Source of the DNA: Excoecaria cochinchinensis | Lineage: Eukaryota; Streptophyta; Magnoliopsida; Malpighiales; Euphorbiaceae | NCBI GenBank assembly: GCA_947683425.1 | Contig: CANTUQ010000070.1 | Span: 3,932,001 to 3,996,000 of the forward strand | Reading direction: 5' to 3' | DNA: 64,000 nucleotides | Shown: positions 36,194 to 48,500 of the stretch, in pieces | How the letters are laid out: each line of letters begins with the position of its first letter | How positions within the stretch are numbered: the stretch's first letter is position 1 | Translations under genes and position numbers: made by a program | The notes under the pieces: generated by a model | The model's input: only the letters and a program-made list of their open reading frames with translations | Told to the model about the DNA's origin: nothing | Database searches by the model: none

Positions 36194-39100
36194 ATGACCA
36201 AACTAATTGTAGAAGTCCTTGATGCGAGTGACCTTATGCCCAAAGATGGCCAAGGCTCTGCAAATCCTTTTGTGCAAGTAGACGTTGATGAGCAAAGGCA
36301 AAGAACTCAAACCAAACCCAAAGACCTTAACCCTTATTGGAATGAAAAGCTTGTTTTTAATGTAAATAACCCAATAGATCTTCCTAACAAGACCATTGAG
36401 GTTGATGTTTACCATGATAAATTAGGAGGTGGTCATGAGAAGAACTTTCTCGGTCGTGTTAGAATTTCTGGTGTCTCTGTTCCTTCGTCTGAATCTGAAG
36501 CTAATATCCAGCGTTTCCCACTGGAAAAGCGTGGCCTTTTTTCAAATATCAGAGGTGATATAGCTCTCAAGATTTATGCTGCTCTTGATGGTAATTACTT
36601 TCCTCCAAATAATCCTTCTCTCAATTCTGATCCACCAAATGTTGTTAATCTTGAAACTGAGGCTACTCCTCTTCAAGAAATCAATACCAATAAACTTGAA
36701 GATGATTTTATGGCTGCTGAGAAGAAGATCAAGAAGAAGAAAGAAAAAGAAGTGAGGACTTTTCACTCTATAGGGGCTGCAACTGGCGGTGGCGGTCATG
36801 GTCCTCCTGCTCCTGCTCCTGCTCCTGTGGCTTCTGGGTCTGGGTTTGAGACTCATGTTATGAGGGAACAGGCTCCAACTGTGGAAGCAAGAACTGATTT
36901 TGCAAGAGCAGGACCAGCAGCTAGTGTAATGCAAATGCAAGTCCCAAGGCAGAACCCTGATTTCTTATTGGTGGAGACTCGTCCACCGTTGGCTGCTCGG
37001 ATGAGATACAGAGGAGGGGACAAGACAGCAAGTACTTATGATTTGGTGGAGCAGATGCATTTCTTGTATGTCAGTGTTGTTAAGGCTAGAGATCTTCCTG
37101 TAATGGATGTTACTGGGAGTATTGACCCTTATGTGGAAGTGAAGCTTGGGAACTACAAAGGCAGGACTAGACACTTGGAGAAGAATCAAAATCCTGTTTG
37201 GAATCAAACTTTTGCCTTCTCAAAGGATAGGTTGCAGGCTAATTTGCTTGATGTTTCTGTGAAAGATAAGGACTTCGTGAAGGATGATTTTGTGGGCAGA
37301 GTTATTTTTGATCTATCAGAAGTCCCTATTCGCGTTCCGCCTGATAGTCCATTGGCTCCTCAGTGGTACAAATTGGAGGACAAGAAGGGTGATAAAACTA
37401 ATAAAGGGGAGATTATGCTTGCAGTTTGGATGGGAACACAGGCTGATGAATCATTCCCTGGGGCATGGCATAGTGATGCTCATAATATTGGTCATACAAA
37501 CCTCGCCAATACTCGATCACAGGTTTATTTTTCACCGAAATTGTATTACCTTCGAGTTCATGTCATTGAAGCTCAAGATCTTGTCCCATCAGAAAAGGGT
37601 CGAGCACCGGATGTGTATGTGAAGGTTCAGCTTGGCAATCAGGGAAGAGTAACTAGACCTTCACCGATGCGAACCATTAATCCAACTTGGAATGAGGAGC
37701 TTATGTTTGTAGCATCTGAACCTTTTGAGGATTTCATAATTGTATCTGTTGATGACAGAGTTGGACCTGGCAAAGATGAGATCCTGGGAAGGATGATTAT
37801 ACCAGTTAGAGATGTCCCACCAAGAAGGGAAACTGCAAAACTCCCGGATCCTCGCTGGTTCAATCTCTTGAAGCCTTCTTTAGCAGGGGCAGAAGTGGAA
37901 AAGAAAGACAAATTTTCTAGCAAGATTCTTCTGTGTCTTTGTTTAGACACAGGTTATCATGTTCTTGATGAGTCTACTCATTTTAGTAGCGATCTGCAGC
38001 CATCCTCTAAGTTCCTGAGGAAGGAAAGAATTGGAATTCTTGAACTTGGGATCCTAAGTGCAAGAAATTTGCTGCCTATGAAGGGCAAGGATGGTAGAAC
38101 CACTGATGCATATTGTGTGGCCAAGTATGGAAATAAATGGGTTCGAACTAGAACCCTTCTCGATAACTTACATCCTCGTTGGAATGAGCAGTATACGTGG
38201 GATGTTTATGATCCTTGCACTGTGATCACTATTGGAGTCTTTGATAATTGCCACATTAATGGAAGCAAGGAGGATGCGAAGGATCAGAGAATTGGGAAGG
38301 TTAGAGTTCGCCTTTCGACATTAGAGACTAATCGTGTATATACACATTATTACCCTTTGCTAGCTCTTCAACATGGAGGATTGAAGAAGCATGGGGAAAT
38401 TCAGTTGGCATTGAGGTTCACCTGCACTGCTTGGGCTAATATGGTAACTCAGTATGGCAAACCGTTGCTCCCTAAAATGCATTATATCCAACCAATTTCT
38501 GTTAGGCATATCGATTGGCTTCGCCACCAAGCAATGCAGATAGTGGCAGCAAGGCTAGGACGAGCAGAGCCACCGCTCAGGCGTGAAGCTGTGGAATACA
38601 TGCTGGATGTGGATTACCATATGTGGAGTTTGAGAAGAAGCAAAGCTAATTTCGGTCGTATAATGTCTCTGCTAATGGGGATTGCAGCTGTATGCAAATG
38701 GTTCAATGACATTTGCACATGGAGAAACCCAATAACAACCTGCCTGGTGCATGTATTGTTCTTGATACTTGTTTGCCATCCAGAGTTGATACTTCCCACA
38801 ATCTTCCTCTACCTGTTTGTGATTGGGATATGGAACTATAGGTACAGGCCAAGACACCCACCTCACATGGATATTCGGCTTTCCCATGCTGATAATGTGC
38901 ACCCGGATGAGCTTGATGAGGAATTCGATACATTCCCAACATCACGTCCATCCGACATTGTGAGAATGAGATATGACAGGCTGAGAAGTGTTGCAGGCAA
39001 AGTGCAGACAGTGGTTGGGGATTTGGCAAGCCAAGGGGAGAGAGCTCAAGCGATACTGAGTTGGCGGGATCCAAGGGCTACAGCTATCTTCATAATCTTA

Positions 39101-39262
39101 TCATTGATCTGGGCAGTCATCATTTACATCACTCCGTTCCAGGTTGTGGCTGTATTGGTTGGACTATATTTGCTGCGACATCCCCGGTTCAGGAGCAAGA
39201 TGCCATCAGTGCCTGTCAACTTCTTCAAGAGATTACCTGCCAGATCAGATATGCTGCTGTAG
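36194..39262 (+). CDS. MCTP6: MCTP family protein (multiple C2 domain and transmembrane region protein), MCTP6-like
   Basis: A single exon encodes 1,022 residues, the usual length and structure for the QUIRKY/FTIP/MCTP family. C2 domains lie at about 1-128 (KLIVEVLDASDLMPKDGQG), 288-400 (YVSVVKARDLPVMD), 448-560 (RVHVIEAQDLVPSEKG) and 611-735 (LELGILSARNLLPMKGKDG). A linker at 175-285 holds a KKIKKKKEKE patch and a Gly/Pro/Ala-rich run. The C-terminal PRT_C region (from about 793, PPLRREAVEYMLDVDYHMWS) holds two membrane hairpins at about 846-880 and 962-995, and the chain ends FFKRLPARSDMLL. Members tether the endoplasmic reticulum to the plasma membrane, chiefly at plasmodesmata, through Ca2+/lipid-binding C2 domains. 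Some act in floral-signal transport or organ development. The N-terminus fits my memory of Arabidopsis MCTP6 best. The exact orthology is inferred. The gene is convergent with the CDKAL1-type gene. Confidence 0.95.
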   Translation: MTKLIVEVLDASDLMPKDGQGSANPFVQVDVDEQRQRTQTKPKDLNPYWNEKLVFNVNNPIDLPNKTIEVDVYHDKLGGGHEKNFLGRVRISGVSVPSSESEANIQRFPLEKRGLFSNIRGDIALKIYAALDGNYFPPNNPSLNSDPPNVVNLETEATPLQEINTNKLEDDFMAAEKKIKKKKEKEVRTFHSIGAATGGGGHGPPAPAPAPVASGSGFETHVMREQAPTVEARTDFARAGPAASVMQMQVPRQNPDFLLVETRPPLAARMRYRGGDKTASTYDLVEQMHFLYVSVVKARDLPVMDVTGSIDPYVEVKLGNYKGRTRHLEKNQNPVWNQTFAFSKDRLQANLLDVSVKDKDFVKDDFVGRVIFDLSEVPIRVPPDSPLAPQWYKLEDKKGDKTNKGEIMLAVWMGTQADESFPGAWHSDAHNIGHTNLANTRSQVYFSPKLYYLRVHVIEAQDLVPSEKGRAPDVYVKVQLGNQGRVTRPSPMRTINPTWNEELMFVASEPFEDFIIVSVDDRVGPGKDEILGRMIIPVRDVPPRRETAKLPDPRWFNLLKPSLAGAEVEKKDKFSSKILLCLCLDTGYHVLDESTHFSSDLQPSSKFLRKERIGILELGILSARNLLPMKGKDGRTTDAYCVAKYGNKWVRTRTLLDNLHPRWNEQYTWDVYDPCTVITIGVFDNCHINGSKEDAKDQRIGKVRVRLSTLETNRVYTHYYPLLALQHGGLKKHGEIQLALRFTCTAWANMVTQYGKPLLPKMHYIQPISVRHIDWLRHQAMQIVAARLGRAEPPLRREAVEYMLDVDYHMWSLRRSKANFGRIMSLLMGIAAVCKWFNDICTWRNPITTCLVHVLFLILVCHPELILPTIFLYLFVIGIWNYRYRPRHPPHMDIRLSHADNVHPDELDEEFDTFPTSRPSDIVRMRYDRLRSVAGKVQTVVGDLASQGERAQAILSWRDPRATAIFIILSLIWAVIIYITPFQVVAVLVGLYLLRHPRFRSKMPSVPVNFFKRLPARSDMLL

Positions 39263-39839
39263 AGTACAAAACTATTTTCATTAAGAAATTATTCATTTGG
39301 TTAATTATTGTCCAGTAAAAATACATAAATAAATATCTCAAGAGTGTCATAGCAGTTGAAGACAGAGAAAGGAAAAGCAACAATATGCCTTCTCCACTTC
39401 ACCAGCCTGCAAAAGTATCTCGCTTTCGCTAAATATGGTACATCCTACCTTTTTGAATCTGTGTATGAAACCCCACCATTCTTTTTGACTCATTAATCCA
39501 TATTCTGTAATGTTGATGAGCAGTAATATTGTGCCTTTTCAACGTTCATCAAATTAGACAATGCCCAGAAGGTAAGCTGGCCAAAAACACAAGTACGATG
39601 CAGTATATTAAATCTGTTAGATAAGTTGCAGTTCCTCACAAAAGTAATCATTTCAGTAGAACAAGAAACAATACATTCATAGCTTCAATCCAAAACTATT
39701 AAAAAGCCTATCTTGATTGTAATTGTAGAAAATACAATTTTAGCATCAAAATTACTGCCCAAAATTCCTTTCTGGTTCTGAATCTTTTATAAAAACCCGC
39801 CTCCAAAGAAGTGGATTAGTAAAATACAACACATACAGT
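39263..39839. other. Tail-to-tail spacer holding the 3' ends of the MCTP and CDKAL1-type genes
   Basis: The spacer of 577 bases between two convergent stop codons must contain both 3' untranslated regions. An AATAAA-like run for + is seen near 39327 (AAATAAATA). I see no other gene. Confidence 0.5.
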
Positions 39840-41563
39840 TTACTTGGATGAAATAGTCCTAAAACCAAGAGATACTACTACAGCTAAAATTGTCAATAAG
39901 CTGACAAGGATTCCTCCTAATAGAGCCTTGTCCACAAGACCCCACTTACTGAAGGTTCCTACGGCCCGTTCTTGCTTTTTCATGGATTCCAAGGTAATCC
40001 CATTCTCCACTTTTTTGTGCATTTGGGTTTTTCTCTTCCTCAATAACCATCCAATCAAATTTCTTCCATTTGGATCTTCTAGGAAAATATCCTTCTGTGA
40101 AATGGCACTTCCTTCAAAAATATTCTGTTCACAATTCTTTGGTCCACAGGCACAGGTCTCCGTCCCTTTTGAACATGCACAACTTTCAGAAGGGTCAGAA
40201 CAAGGAGAACGTTTTTCACGACTTGGCTCTTTGTCAGTGGAAATTGTTTTCTCACCCATTTGGTCGAGAGTCTCAATGACTTCTCCGAAAACAGACCACC
40301 TTCCAACAGATGTTATCTTAACAATAGCTGAAGTACCCAGCAGGCTTTCTGAACCTATTACAAGCACCTGTACATATGCCTTTGTATGGCCAACCTTGGG
40401 AAAACAAGGAATAATTAGTTAGAAATATAAATAAGTGGTTTCTCCGAAAAGCTCTTAGTGCATTGTCTTTTATTAAATGGGCGAGCAGGGATACCCTTTT
40501 AAATTGGACATAGTACCTAAATGAAGTGGGAAAGAGAGGTGCATTATAAACAGTGTGTTCCATTTGGTTTCAACAGAAAAGGGGCACCAGAATAATCAGT
40601 AACATGGCATTAAAATGCGCCGAACCCTCCTCCTCTCCCCTTTACTGTCCTATTCTACTCGATGACAAGCTGAAATTAGCTACTTAACCTCAACAAATGA
40701 ATCAAAAGGCAGCAAGGAGGTTGCTTTAGATACTTAATAGACTCACCAAATGTATTCCATCAGTTGCAATTTCCGTTATCCATATTCTTTCCACTATACC
40801 CTCCATTCCATTATATGGAGTAAAAGCTTCAAAAACAGCAGTTAATTCTCGGCTCCGTTTCTTCACTATGTTGCTTGGGACCTTCTTCATCCTTGCCGCT
40901 GGTGTCCCTAGAGTAAGACCGAATATGTAGATAATAATGGCATCGGAAATATATGAAATTGCAAACTAGGTTTATTCATTGGCTCACTGCTACAACTTAG
41001 ACACTGTTAAGAGTCATTTATCATGCTACGAGTTTTCAACACAATCAGTTCAAATAATGAATATGTAAATAAATGAAAGTAAATGATAACATCTATATAA
41101 CATATGAACTTCAGAATCAAACTTTGGGACATGTGAATTAAAGCGGTGCACGTCCAGATACAGCAATGAGAATGAAAAGCATAAAAAACCAAAAGACTGC
41201 AAAGAAGGAATTAGCATTTTCCAGCTGTGAAATCACAGGAAAAAAAAAAACAGTAACCAAGTTTTTTTACAGGCAGGTTTCATTAGAAATATTTATGCAT
41301 TCATGTAATTGAATTAACAGTCTCAGTATTAATGAATTAAGAAGTTTGACAGAAAGATTCCCAACTAAAGTGCAATAGTGGGTGTGCCATTTCTTCATCA
41401 CCCTTTTTGTTATGACATTTTAGTTGTATAAGAATTTGTCCAACACATTCATGTTTTCAAATAGCTTAGCTGCAAAGCCAAAAGCTACTGATCTAACCTA
41501 ACTAGCACTCAGGAAAAGGTTGCCTTTGGATGTTCCATATTAAGCCAACTTCAGAATGATTAA

Positions 41564-41595
<32 letters not shown>

Positions 41596-43509
41596 GAAAC
41601 CTAACTCCTGGTGGACACAATTCTAATGTCTCAAACCTCTAGACCCCATCTAGTGCACTAAAATGGTTAAGTGAGCAAGTAAAAAATTCAAAAAATCAAC
41701 TAGAACACAGTTTCCATCATCAAATGTACAATAGATGAAGAATGTTAAGATCAGAATTCTGTTTCTACATCCCGCTATTGCCCCACATAATGAAAAATAC
41801 TAGATGTTGAGTTTCCTCTTCTCCACAAAAGAAAGCATCAGGCTGTTGCCTTCTGATAAACTAAAATCAAAATGCAACTTTGGAAAAAAAAATTGTAGTT
41901 TTATCTGTCCAATGCAAATTTGTGGTCATGAGCTTTGAGGAAATCAATTTTGTTCTTGTTGCTGTATATTGTAGCTATTGATTAAACCCAACAAACAAAG
42001 GAGGGTCACGAAGTGAGGGAAAGGAAGAAGTGGTCAAGGGACCTTTTCTGATTTGTGTGCCTGTAGGTGGAAGCAAGAGGGAAGGAGACGAAGACTGAGA
42101 GAGAGTATATGGGGGATAAAACATGGACAACTATCACATATCTACATTGCAAAATATCAAGAGCATACCTGGTCTAGGATAGAACTGTGATATATGAACT
42201 TGAGGGAACTTGTACTCATTAATAAGGCCGACAGTCTGAGCAAAATCATCATCTGTTTCTCCTGAGAAACACATGAGATATATTTCAAGAACAACACAGC
42301 TGAAATCCAAAATAATTTTCTCACAGAAAAATTTTGTAAATGAATACTCCAAGTTTTTTATTAGATCTGTAGTCTAATGTAATATCCATTATAAATAATT
42401 AAGAGGAAGAATGATCAAAGCTACTTTGGATGAGTGTTTTGGGGGTGGGTATGGGTGTTGGCGCTCTGTCAGTTGCAAAAAGGGGGTGGGATTTGGTGCT
42501 CTGTCTGTTGCCAAAAGAGTTTTTTTCTTTTTGCTATCTGGGTTTTCTTTAAGGTATACCAATAAGGCAATTCCTAATGGGTCACATTGGACTTAGAAAC
42601 TGCAGACTTGTGAATGACAGAGTGAAGCAAAAACTAGAAATTACAGCCACGAACTAACCTGGGAATCCACATATTATGTCAGTAGCAATTTGCATCCCCG
42701 GAACTAGTTCAGTCAAAGTGTCAACCACTTTCCTGAACTCACTAACAGTGTACTCTCTATTCATTGCCTGAGATAACAAGAACAGCTCTATGATTAAGAT
42801 CATTATGTAATGGGTTTCTCAGGCAGCATCCTTAAGAAAACTTTACATTGCAATTGCTTTTGGTAGGGAAATGAGGTATCAGGCGAGGCCGAGTTCACAG
42901 CATCATTTGGACTTACACTCAAAACAGTATCACTCCCAGATTGCACTGGCACATGAAGAAAGGTATATACACATGGATGACACAAAACTTCTGCTATCTC
43001 TTTCAAGTGCTCAAGAATAAAAGGAGGATTCGTCATCCCAATTCGAAGCATTGTGCTTGCATTAGCAGGAAGTTCAGCAACAATAGCATTCAGCAGAGTT
43101 GGAAGATTAACCCCAATGTCACGACCTGCAAGAATCCAAGAAACAAATAATGTTCAAAGTTTTTTAAGGCAACATATGAGTTATTTTAGGACGTCAGAAA
43201 GGCAAATTTATGCCACACATAGCATACAATGAATGTAATCATAGTTCTGGGTTTTCAGCTTGCTAGGTAGTGGATAATTCACTTATTAGCTCAATCAAAT
43301 AGCTTAATTTATTAATATAGTAATGTTAAATAAATAAATAAATAAAAACGAAATAGCCATTTGGTAAATAGATCATGAAGTATTTGTGTAAAGAAATATC
43401 CATTTCTCTATGTGAGAATGATAAGATTCCTTGTAAAATCTGTTCCTGGAGCGCTCTGAGATTTCTTGCACAAGAGAACCCTTAAGAGAGTATATAATGT
43501 TCAATCAAG

Positions 43510-43540
<31 letters not shown>

Positions 43541-46500
43541 AACCCTACTGCAGAAAGGTCTCAATGAAATACCATATGCTCCAGTATCTTCGCTGCTCAA
43601 CCATATTTCTTTGACTCCATCAGCTATAACTGTTTTTACACGGCCTACCTGTCGAATTAAACTTCAATAAAAGAAAATTAAACAGCAAATTTGTTAGTCA
43701 TTTCTGCCAGACTTACAAGGCTGTCAACTGTGTAGCTTCCTAGATGACCACGGGCATGCTTTGTCTTGCAATAAGTGCAAGCCCCTAAACAACCAACATT
43801 AATTGGAAGAATCTCAACAAACTTGTTCTTCCGAACCTGTTGAAAGCCAAGTCAAATACATCATAAGGAAAGCAAAATTACTCCAGTTCCATAAAATGGC
43901 TCCATTCAACACATGAAATATTAATGTAGTTCATTGCATATATCTAGAAATTTCCATTTGCCACCTTTGGGAGGTCAAGTGCTGGCAATGTTTTGCGGGT
44001 CAAAAGTCGCACTTCATGACCTTTTAGGGTCTCTTCTACAACTTCAACTACACGGTCTATCTGCTGAACTCCAACTATACTGATTCCTTCAAGTTCTTTT
44101 AGATTTCGACTACCTTGAGGCACACACCCAGCAACCACTAGGGCCTTTTTTGCACTTTTACCCTTTGCTATTAGAGTGTCCATGGCAGATTGACTTGGAG
44201 ACTTCACCGTGCATCTGCAGAAAAAGTGAATCAACAATATGTGAATAATGACAGAAAGTTCAATATTACAACACGAGTTAAAACTACAACAGAGAACAAG
44301 AGATAATGTGTATCCAAAAAGGAAAAATATGAATTATATACTACTGTGGTATACTAAAAAACCTCTTGTAGATTGTAGTTTCCACATAGCAGTAAAATGG
44401 ACAAATCCATGGCCTAGAAGTTTAAAAACCTTGTTATTACTAATGGCCCGCTAAGGTACAAATATAATACCAGATTAAATTATTTTTCCATTATGGATAA
44501 GGACATTATTACAATGTCTGCATCTCTTAAAAATGATATCATCACCATGCCCTATCAGAAATGAGTCAATTATAGCCCAATAGACGATGAACATAGCAGC
44601 ACATTCATTAGACACCCCAGTATCAACACCATGTGAGAATCCACAGCATTATGTTACAGCCAACAACATGGTGGATTGGGCCTAACCTTGTGATCCAAAA
44701 GCTCAGTTCAATGTAAGTGATAACCTATCAAGTATAAACACCAGATGAGCATAATTCTCCTATACCGAGCTGAGACCAGCAAGGGAGACAGAAATTGGAT
44801 ATTACAGTAATGACCTTGACACTAATTTTGGTGTATGAAGAATAGCATTGATCTTAACCAATTTCTAACATTACCTAGAGAACTTGGTAGCAGATTAGAA
44901 AATTTTAACTTCCACATAAAAGTTGATAATAATTCATGAAAAGAATCAAATAAGTGAGATTGGTCAAATTCTGCATCAAACCATGAAAAGCAACCACTAT
45001 AGGTGAAACAACAGTGACAGATGTTAAAAGGCACATCTTGGTATTGATTGGAGAAAAATAACAATCTTCACTCAAGTAAGGAAAGAGGAAAAGAAGAAGA
45101 AGAATGAATGAATGAATGAATACTCACGTATTGATGAGCCATAAGTCTCCATCCTCAGGAATGTCAGTTAATGCATAACCAAATGACGAAAGTTGACCAG
45201 CCATATATTCACTGTCACTCTGCCACAATTACTAATTATTAGAAGCAGAAATGAGTTGACAAAATAAGTTCAAGAAAACAACATCTAAAGAATATTATCA
45301 CTAACATCTGATTTGCTTAGTTAGCATAAAAAATGGGATAAACAGGTGATGATTAGCTTCTGAATATAATATCAATTTATTACTTAGTTGTCACATTTTG
45401 CAACTTCAACAAAAACTATTGGCCGCAGCAGAACAAAGCAAATCTTTGTCAGTTAAAGCATATATGAATCATATTGTAAAAATGGGGCAGAAGAAACACA
45501 AGACAGAAAAAGCAAATGATTATGAGGAAAAAATTAAACAGTTATCAAACTGTGGATAAGTATTCATATCCTATTTGTGCCTATATTCTAACAGTTCCTA
45601 GACTTTCCTTTTATTATACTCTTAAGGAAGAAGTGTCAGGGACCTAAAGCCATGCTTTTTTATGCTCGTACCCTCATAAATTACAAACAGTTATGTACTA
45701 GGTCTCATCCAAGGAACATATTGCTAGTTAGAACATTTCAAACTACAATACAGAACCTTATATGAAAGAAGTCAGCAGATATCATTTAGATAACGAACCC
45801 TATAATAAATACTCCCTTTCAACCTATCCTTGTGCCTTTTTTTATTATTCTCTGTCGAAAGTTGTAGTGAATCTTGATATACCATAAAGTGGCAACAGGT
45901 CAATGTAGATTTTTTTTTTAACTTGATCAATGGATAATTGATGTAAAACAACTAGCACTATCTTTGTTGCATGTTTAATTCATAATCACCAATTAACTGA
46001 ATTTGTAATGTAATCACATTGTCAAAAACGTTATGCCTGGATAGAATTCTCAGGACTTGAAGAAAAGCAGCATTGAAAATCACATTCTGCAATAATGGAT
46101 AGTGGGTCTAGTAAAATATAAAATTTAAATTTCAAACTCGACCCCTTATAGTCTTGGGATAAGGTTCGCTGTTTCCACGGGGCATCACAGTCCCCCAATA
46201 TTTAATATTTTCTCAACAAGGCAAATATTTTTCTGTTTTGCCATTTCAGAATTATTATAGCACCCCTTTCTAGATACCAAAGCAAAATAAATCTTCCTAG
46301 TTTTACTATCAAATTCCTTAATTGCACTAGATATGATTCCATTCATTTTCTTTCTAGTTCCAATTTGAAAAACCAAATGTTTGCATTTTTTTTTTCCTTG
46401 TTGATTTGTGGCATTTCCTTGTTGATTTGTGGCATGGAAAACTATTAAAGTATCACCACAAATAGACAACAAAAATAAACAAAAAAGAAGTCCTTAATAA

Positions 46501-46872
46501 ATCAACATCGTCATAACCATGATTAGTCCAATCAATAATATGTATTATCACCAAATACCTTGAATCAAAATAAGAACGAGAGAACTTGCCTGATTATGTG
46601 AGCATCCAAAGGTCTTGACATAAATGGTCTGAATTAAAACACAATTGAAAAAAGAATAAGAACAAAGCACATATAAGCATAATATGAATCTCTATAATTA
46701 AAAGAAAGACCTGAGTGCCAGGGATTTTTGAAGAAAGGTTAGTGGCACTGAGATTATGTTTGTTCTTAGTGCTGGTAGGGTTAACTTTAACAGTATTGAG
46801 AGGCAAACGAAACCCAGGAGGAGCACCACCACCACCTCCATTCCCAATCAACAAATCTTCAATGTCTTCCAT
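39840..46872 (-). CDS. CDKAL1: CDKAL1-type threonylcarbamoyladenosine tRNA methylthiotransferase, 11 exons
   Basis: CDS is complement of 46711-46872, 46590-46628, 45128-45219, 43965-44214, 43717-43836, 43573-43648, 42917-43125, 42659-42767, 42169-42261, 40747-40907 and 39840-40394. All joins keep frame, giving 1,866 nt and 621 residues. The enzyme adds a methylthio group to t6A37 of tRNA-Lys(UUU), aiding accurate decoding. It is a radical-SAM iron-sulfur protein. Seen here: the N-terminal UPF0004 domain with its three Cys (FGCSHNQ, NTCTVK, AGCVPQ), the radical-SAM motif CLGACTYC in exon 5, SSEDTGAYG, RIGMTNPP, CGFPGETDDDF, YPRPGTPAARMKK, a TRAM region across exons 10-11, a Cys-rich insert (CACSKGTETCACG) and a C-terminal hydrophobic anchor (LLGGILVSLLTILAVVVSLGF), as in ER-anchored eukaryotic members. 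Intron 2 starts with GC, not GT. Exon 1 is Gly-rich. All diagnostic residues are intact, so the gene looks functional. Confidence 0.95.
41564..41594 (+). repeat. (CA)n(GA)n microsatellite in intron 9
   Basis: A run ACACACACACA followed by GAGAGAGAGAGAG lies in the intron between 40908 and 42168 of the CDKAL1-type gene. Confidence 0.95.
43509..43538 (+). repeat. Poly-A run in the CDKAL1-type gene intron
   Basis: An A run of about 30 bases on the + strand lies in the intron between 43126 and 43572. No adjacent element that would explain it as a retroposon tail was recognised. Confidence 0.85.
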
Positions 46873-48015
46873 TTTCGGTAGCTTCAGTGTTGTTAAGGAG
46901 CTGTAGCCTGCAGCAGCAGGGAAGGCGAGAGACGAAAACCTCTTTACCTTGCCTAAGGTATGGCCTTTGTCAAGCCTTTCCTGTTCTGTTAAGCCTACTA
47001 GTAACAGCCCAATTCTTTTATTTATTAACTCCTTTAAGTTTTATTTAAATTAAGTTTTTTAAGCTTTTATTTTAAAACACATGGTATTATTTTTAGTATA
47101 TATTTATTTCTTCAATTATAATTTTTTATTAAGTCCATTTCTGATTCCAATATACATTAAAATAAAAATATAGAAATTCAATATAATATTATAAAATTAA
47201 AAATTGTAGTTTAGAGATTTAAAAATACTTTTTCTCTAACATTAAATAGCGAAATTAGGCTAAGTTTGCCTCCAAAATTATATATGTCTATACTATATAT
47301 ATATATTATTTCAATATTAATCAAAACTAACCTAATAACCTTTTTTTTGTTATATTTTATTCTTTTATTCACGGTACAATTGGAAGAATTTTATTTAATA
47401 AAGTAGGAATAGGGAAATAAAACTTGGATAGAATTATATATACTCTATTACAATTATGAATTATGATACTCATATGATAAGTTTATATATTTTATGTTAA
47501 ATTTAAATCTTTTTATTCGGCAAGTGCATATTATAAAATTAGAATTATAACTTTTATATTATTATTTATATAGAGCAAATTTTTTAAAATTCGGTTAAAA
47601 AATTAAAATTACTTTTGTATTAATTTCATTAATTTGCTTGGAAAGATATGCAATTTATTTTATTTACTTTACATTATTTTTTTTAAATAAATTTTTAATA
47701 TATTATTGTTGAATTTTCTACTTATTTTAATATTTTTTTTGGTTGCATATTTGATTTAAGAGTTTAATCTACAGATTTTAGTTTTGAAATAAGATAAAAT
47801 CACACTATTTTTTATTTTTATCTGAAGTTAATTATGGAGGAAAGGGTTTTTCGAGCTGAGAAGGAGAAAAATTGGATTTTGTTAAGGGGGTATAATGTGA
47901 ATTTTTCTTTTGTAGAATGTTGGAATCAATATTTTGTCCCTAATTCCAAGTTTCCAACCCATCCAGAATTATAAATAAAAAGGATTTTTGCACTTCATCC
48001 TTTCATATTGATTTA
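46873..48015. promoter_or_regulatory. Upstream region of the CDKAL1-type gene
   Basis: The first 100 bases upstream of the ATG (to about 46970) are less AT-rich and probably hold the 5' leader. The rest is AT-rich and shows no gene. The family R retrotransposon is inserted about 1.15 kb upstream of the start codon. Confidence 0.45.
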
Positions 48016-48020
48016 ATTTT

Positions 48021-48478
48021 TGATAACACAGCAAATATCATCTGCCTTCAGGCCCATGGAGTCGGCCCAAACATTGGCAGGGCCCAAGATCCACAAGGCG
48101 AAGCAAACAGGCACGAGCCCCAAGGAGGACCGATCAGACGACGTGACATCCCGTCCCATCAGCCGCCTGACACAAGGCAGTGCTCACCTCAACCTCCTGC
48201 TCGCTGTCACCTCGCCGGATACCTACTCTGACAGCCAGATATCACCCCCCTAGGCACTCAAGTGCCCCTCAACATCTTTTATAAATAGCCCAGCCAGTGA
48301 TGGCCTCAGGTATGGAACCTTGAGCACTCTCTCTCTACAAGCTTTCTCTCTCTAGAGTTACTGACTTAAGTTTCGGAGTGCTTACGCCCGGTCCGACTGG
48401 GCATTCTTCCTTTCATATCGCTCTCACCCGATCGGTCGTTTCCTCCCTCTCCAGATAAAGACAATTCAGGCTTTATCA
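48021..48478 (+). repeat. 5' LTR of element R, copy B
   Basis: The LTR starts TGATAACACAGC and ends AGGCTTTATCA. The promoter box TATAAATAGCCC lies near 48281, with CT-rich sequence and CTTAAGTTTCGGAGTGC downstream. Confidence 0.95.
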
Positions 48479-48480
48479 TT

Positions 48481-48498
48481 TGGTGCTTTCATTGAGAG
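48481..48498 (+). other. Primer-binding site of element R
   Basis: TGGTGCTTTCATTGAGAG begins two bases after the 5' LTR. The TGG start fits pairing with a tRNA 3' CCA end. I could not assign the tRNA. The gag ATG at 48501 lies only two bases further. Confidence 0.65.
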
Positions 48499-48500
48499 GC

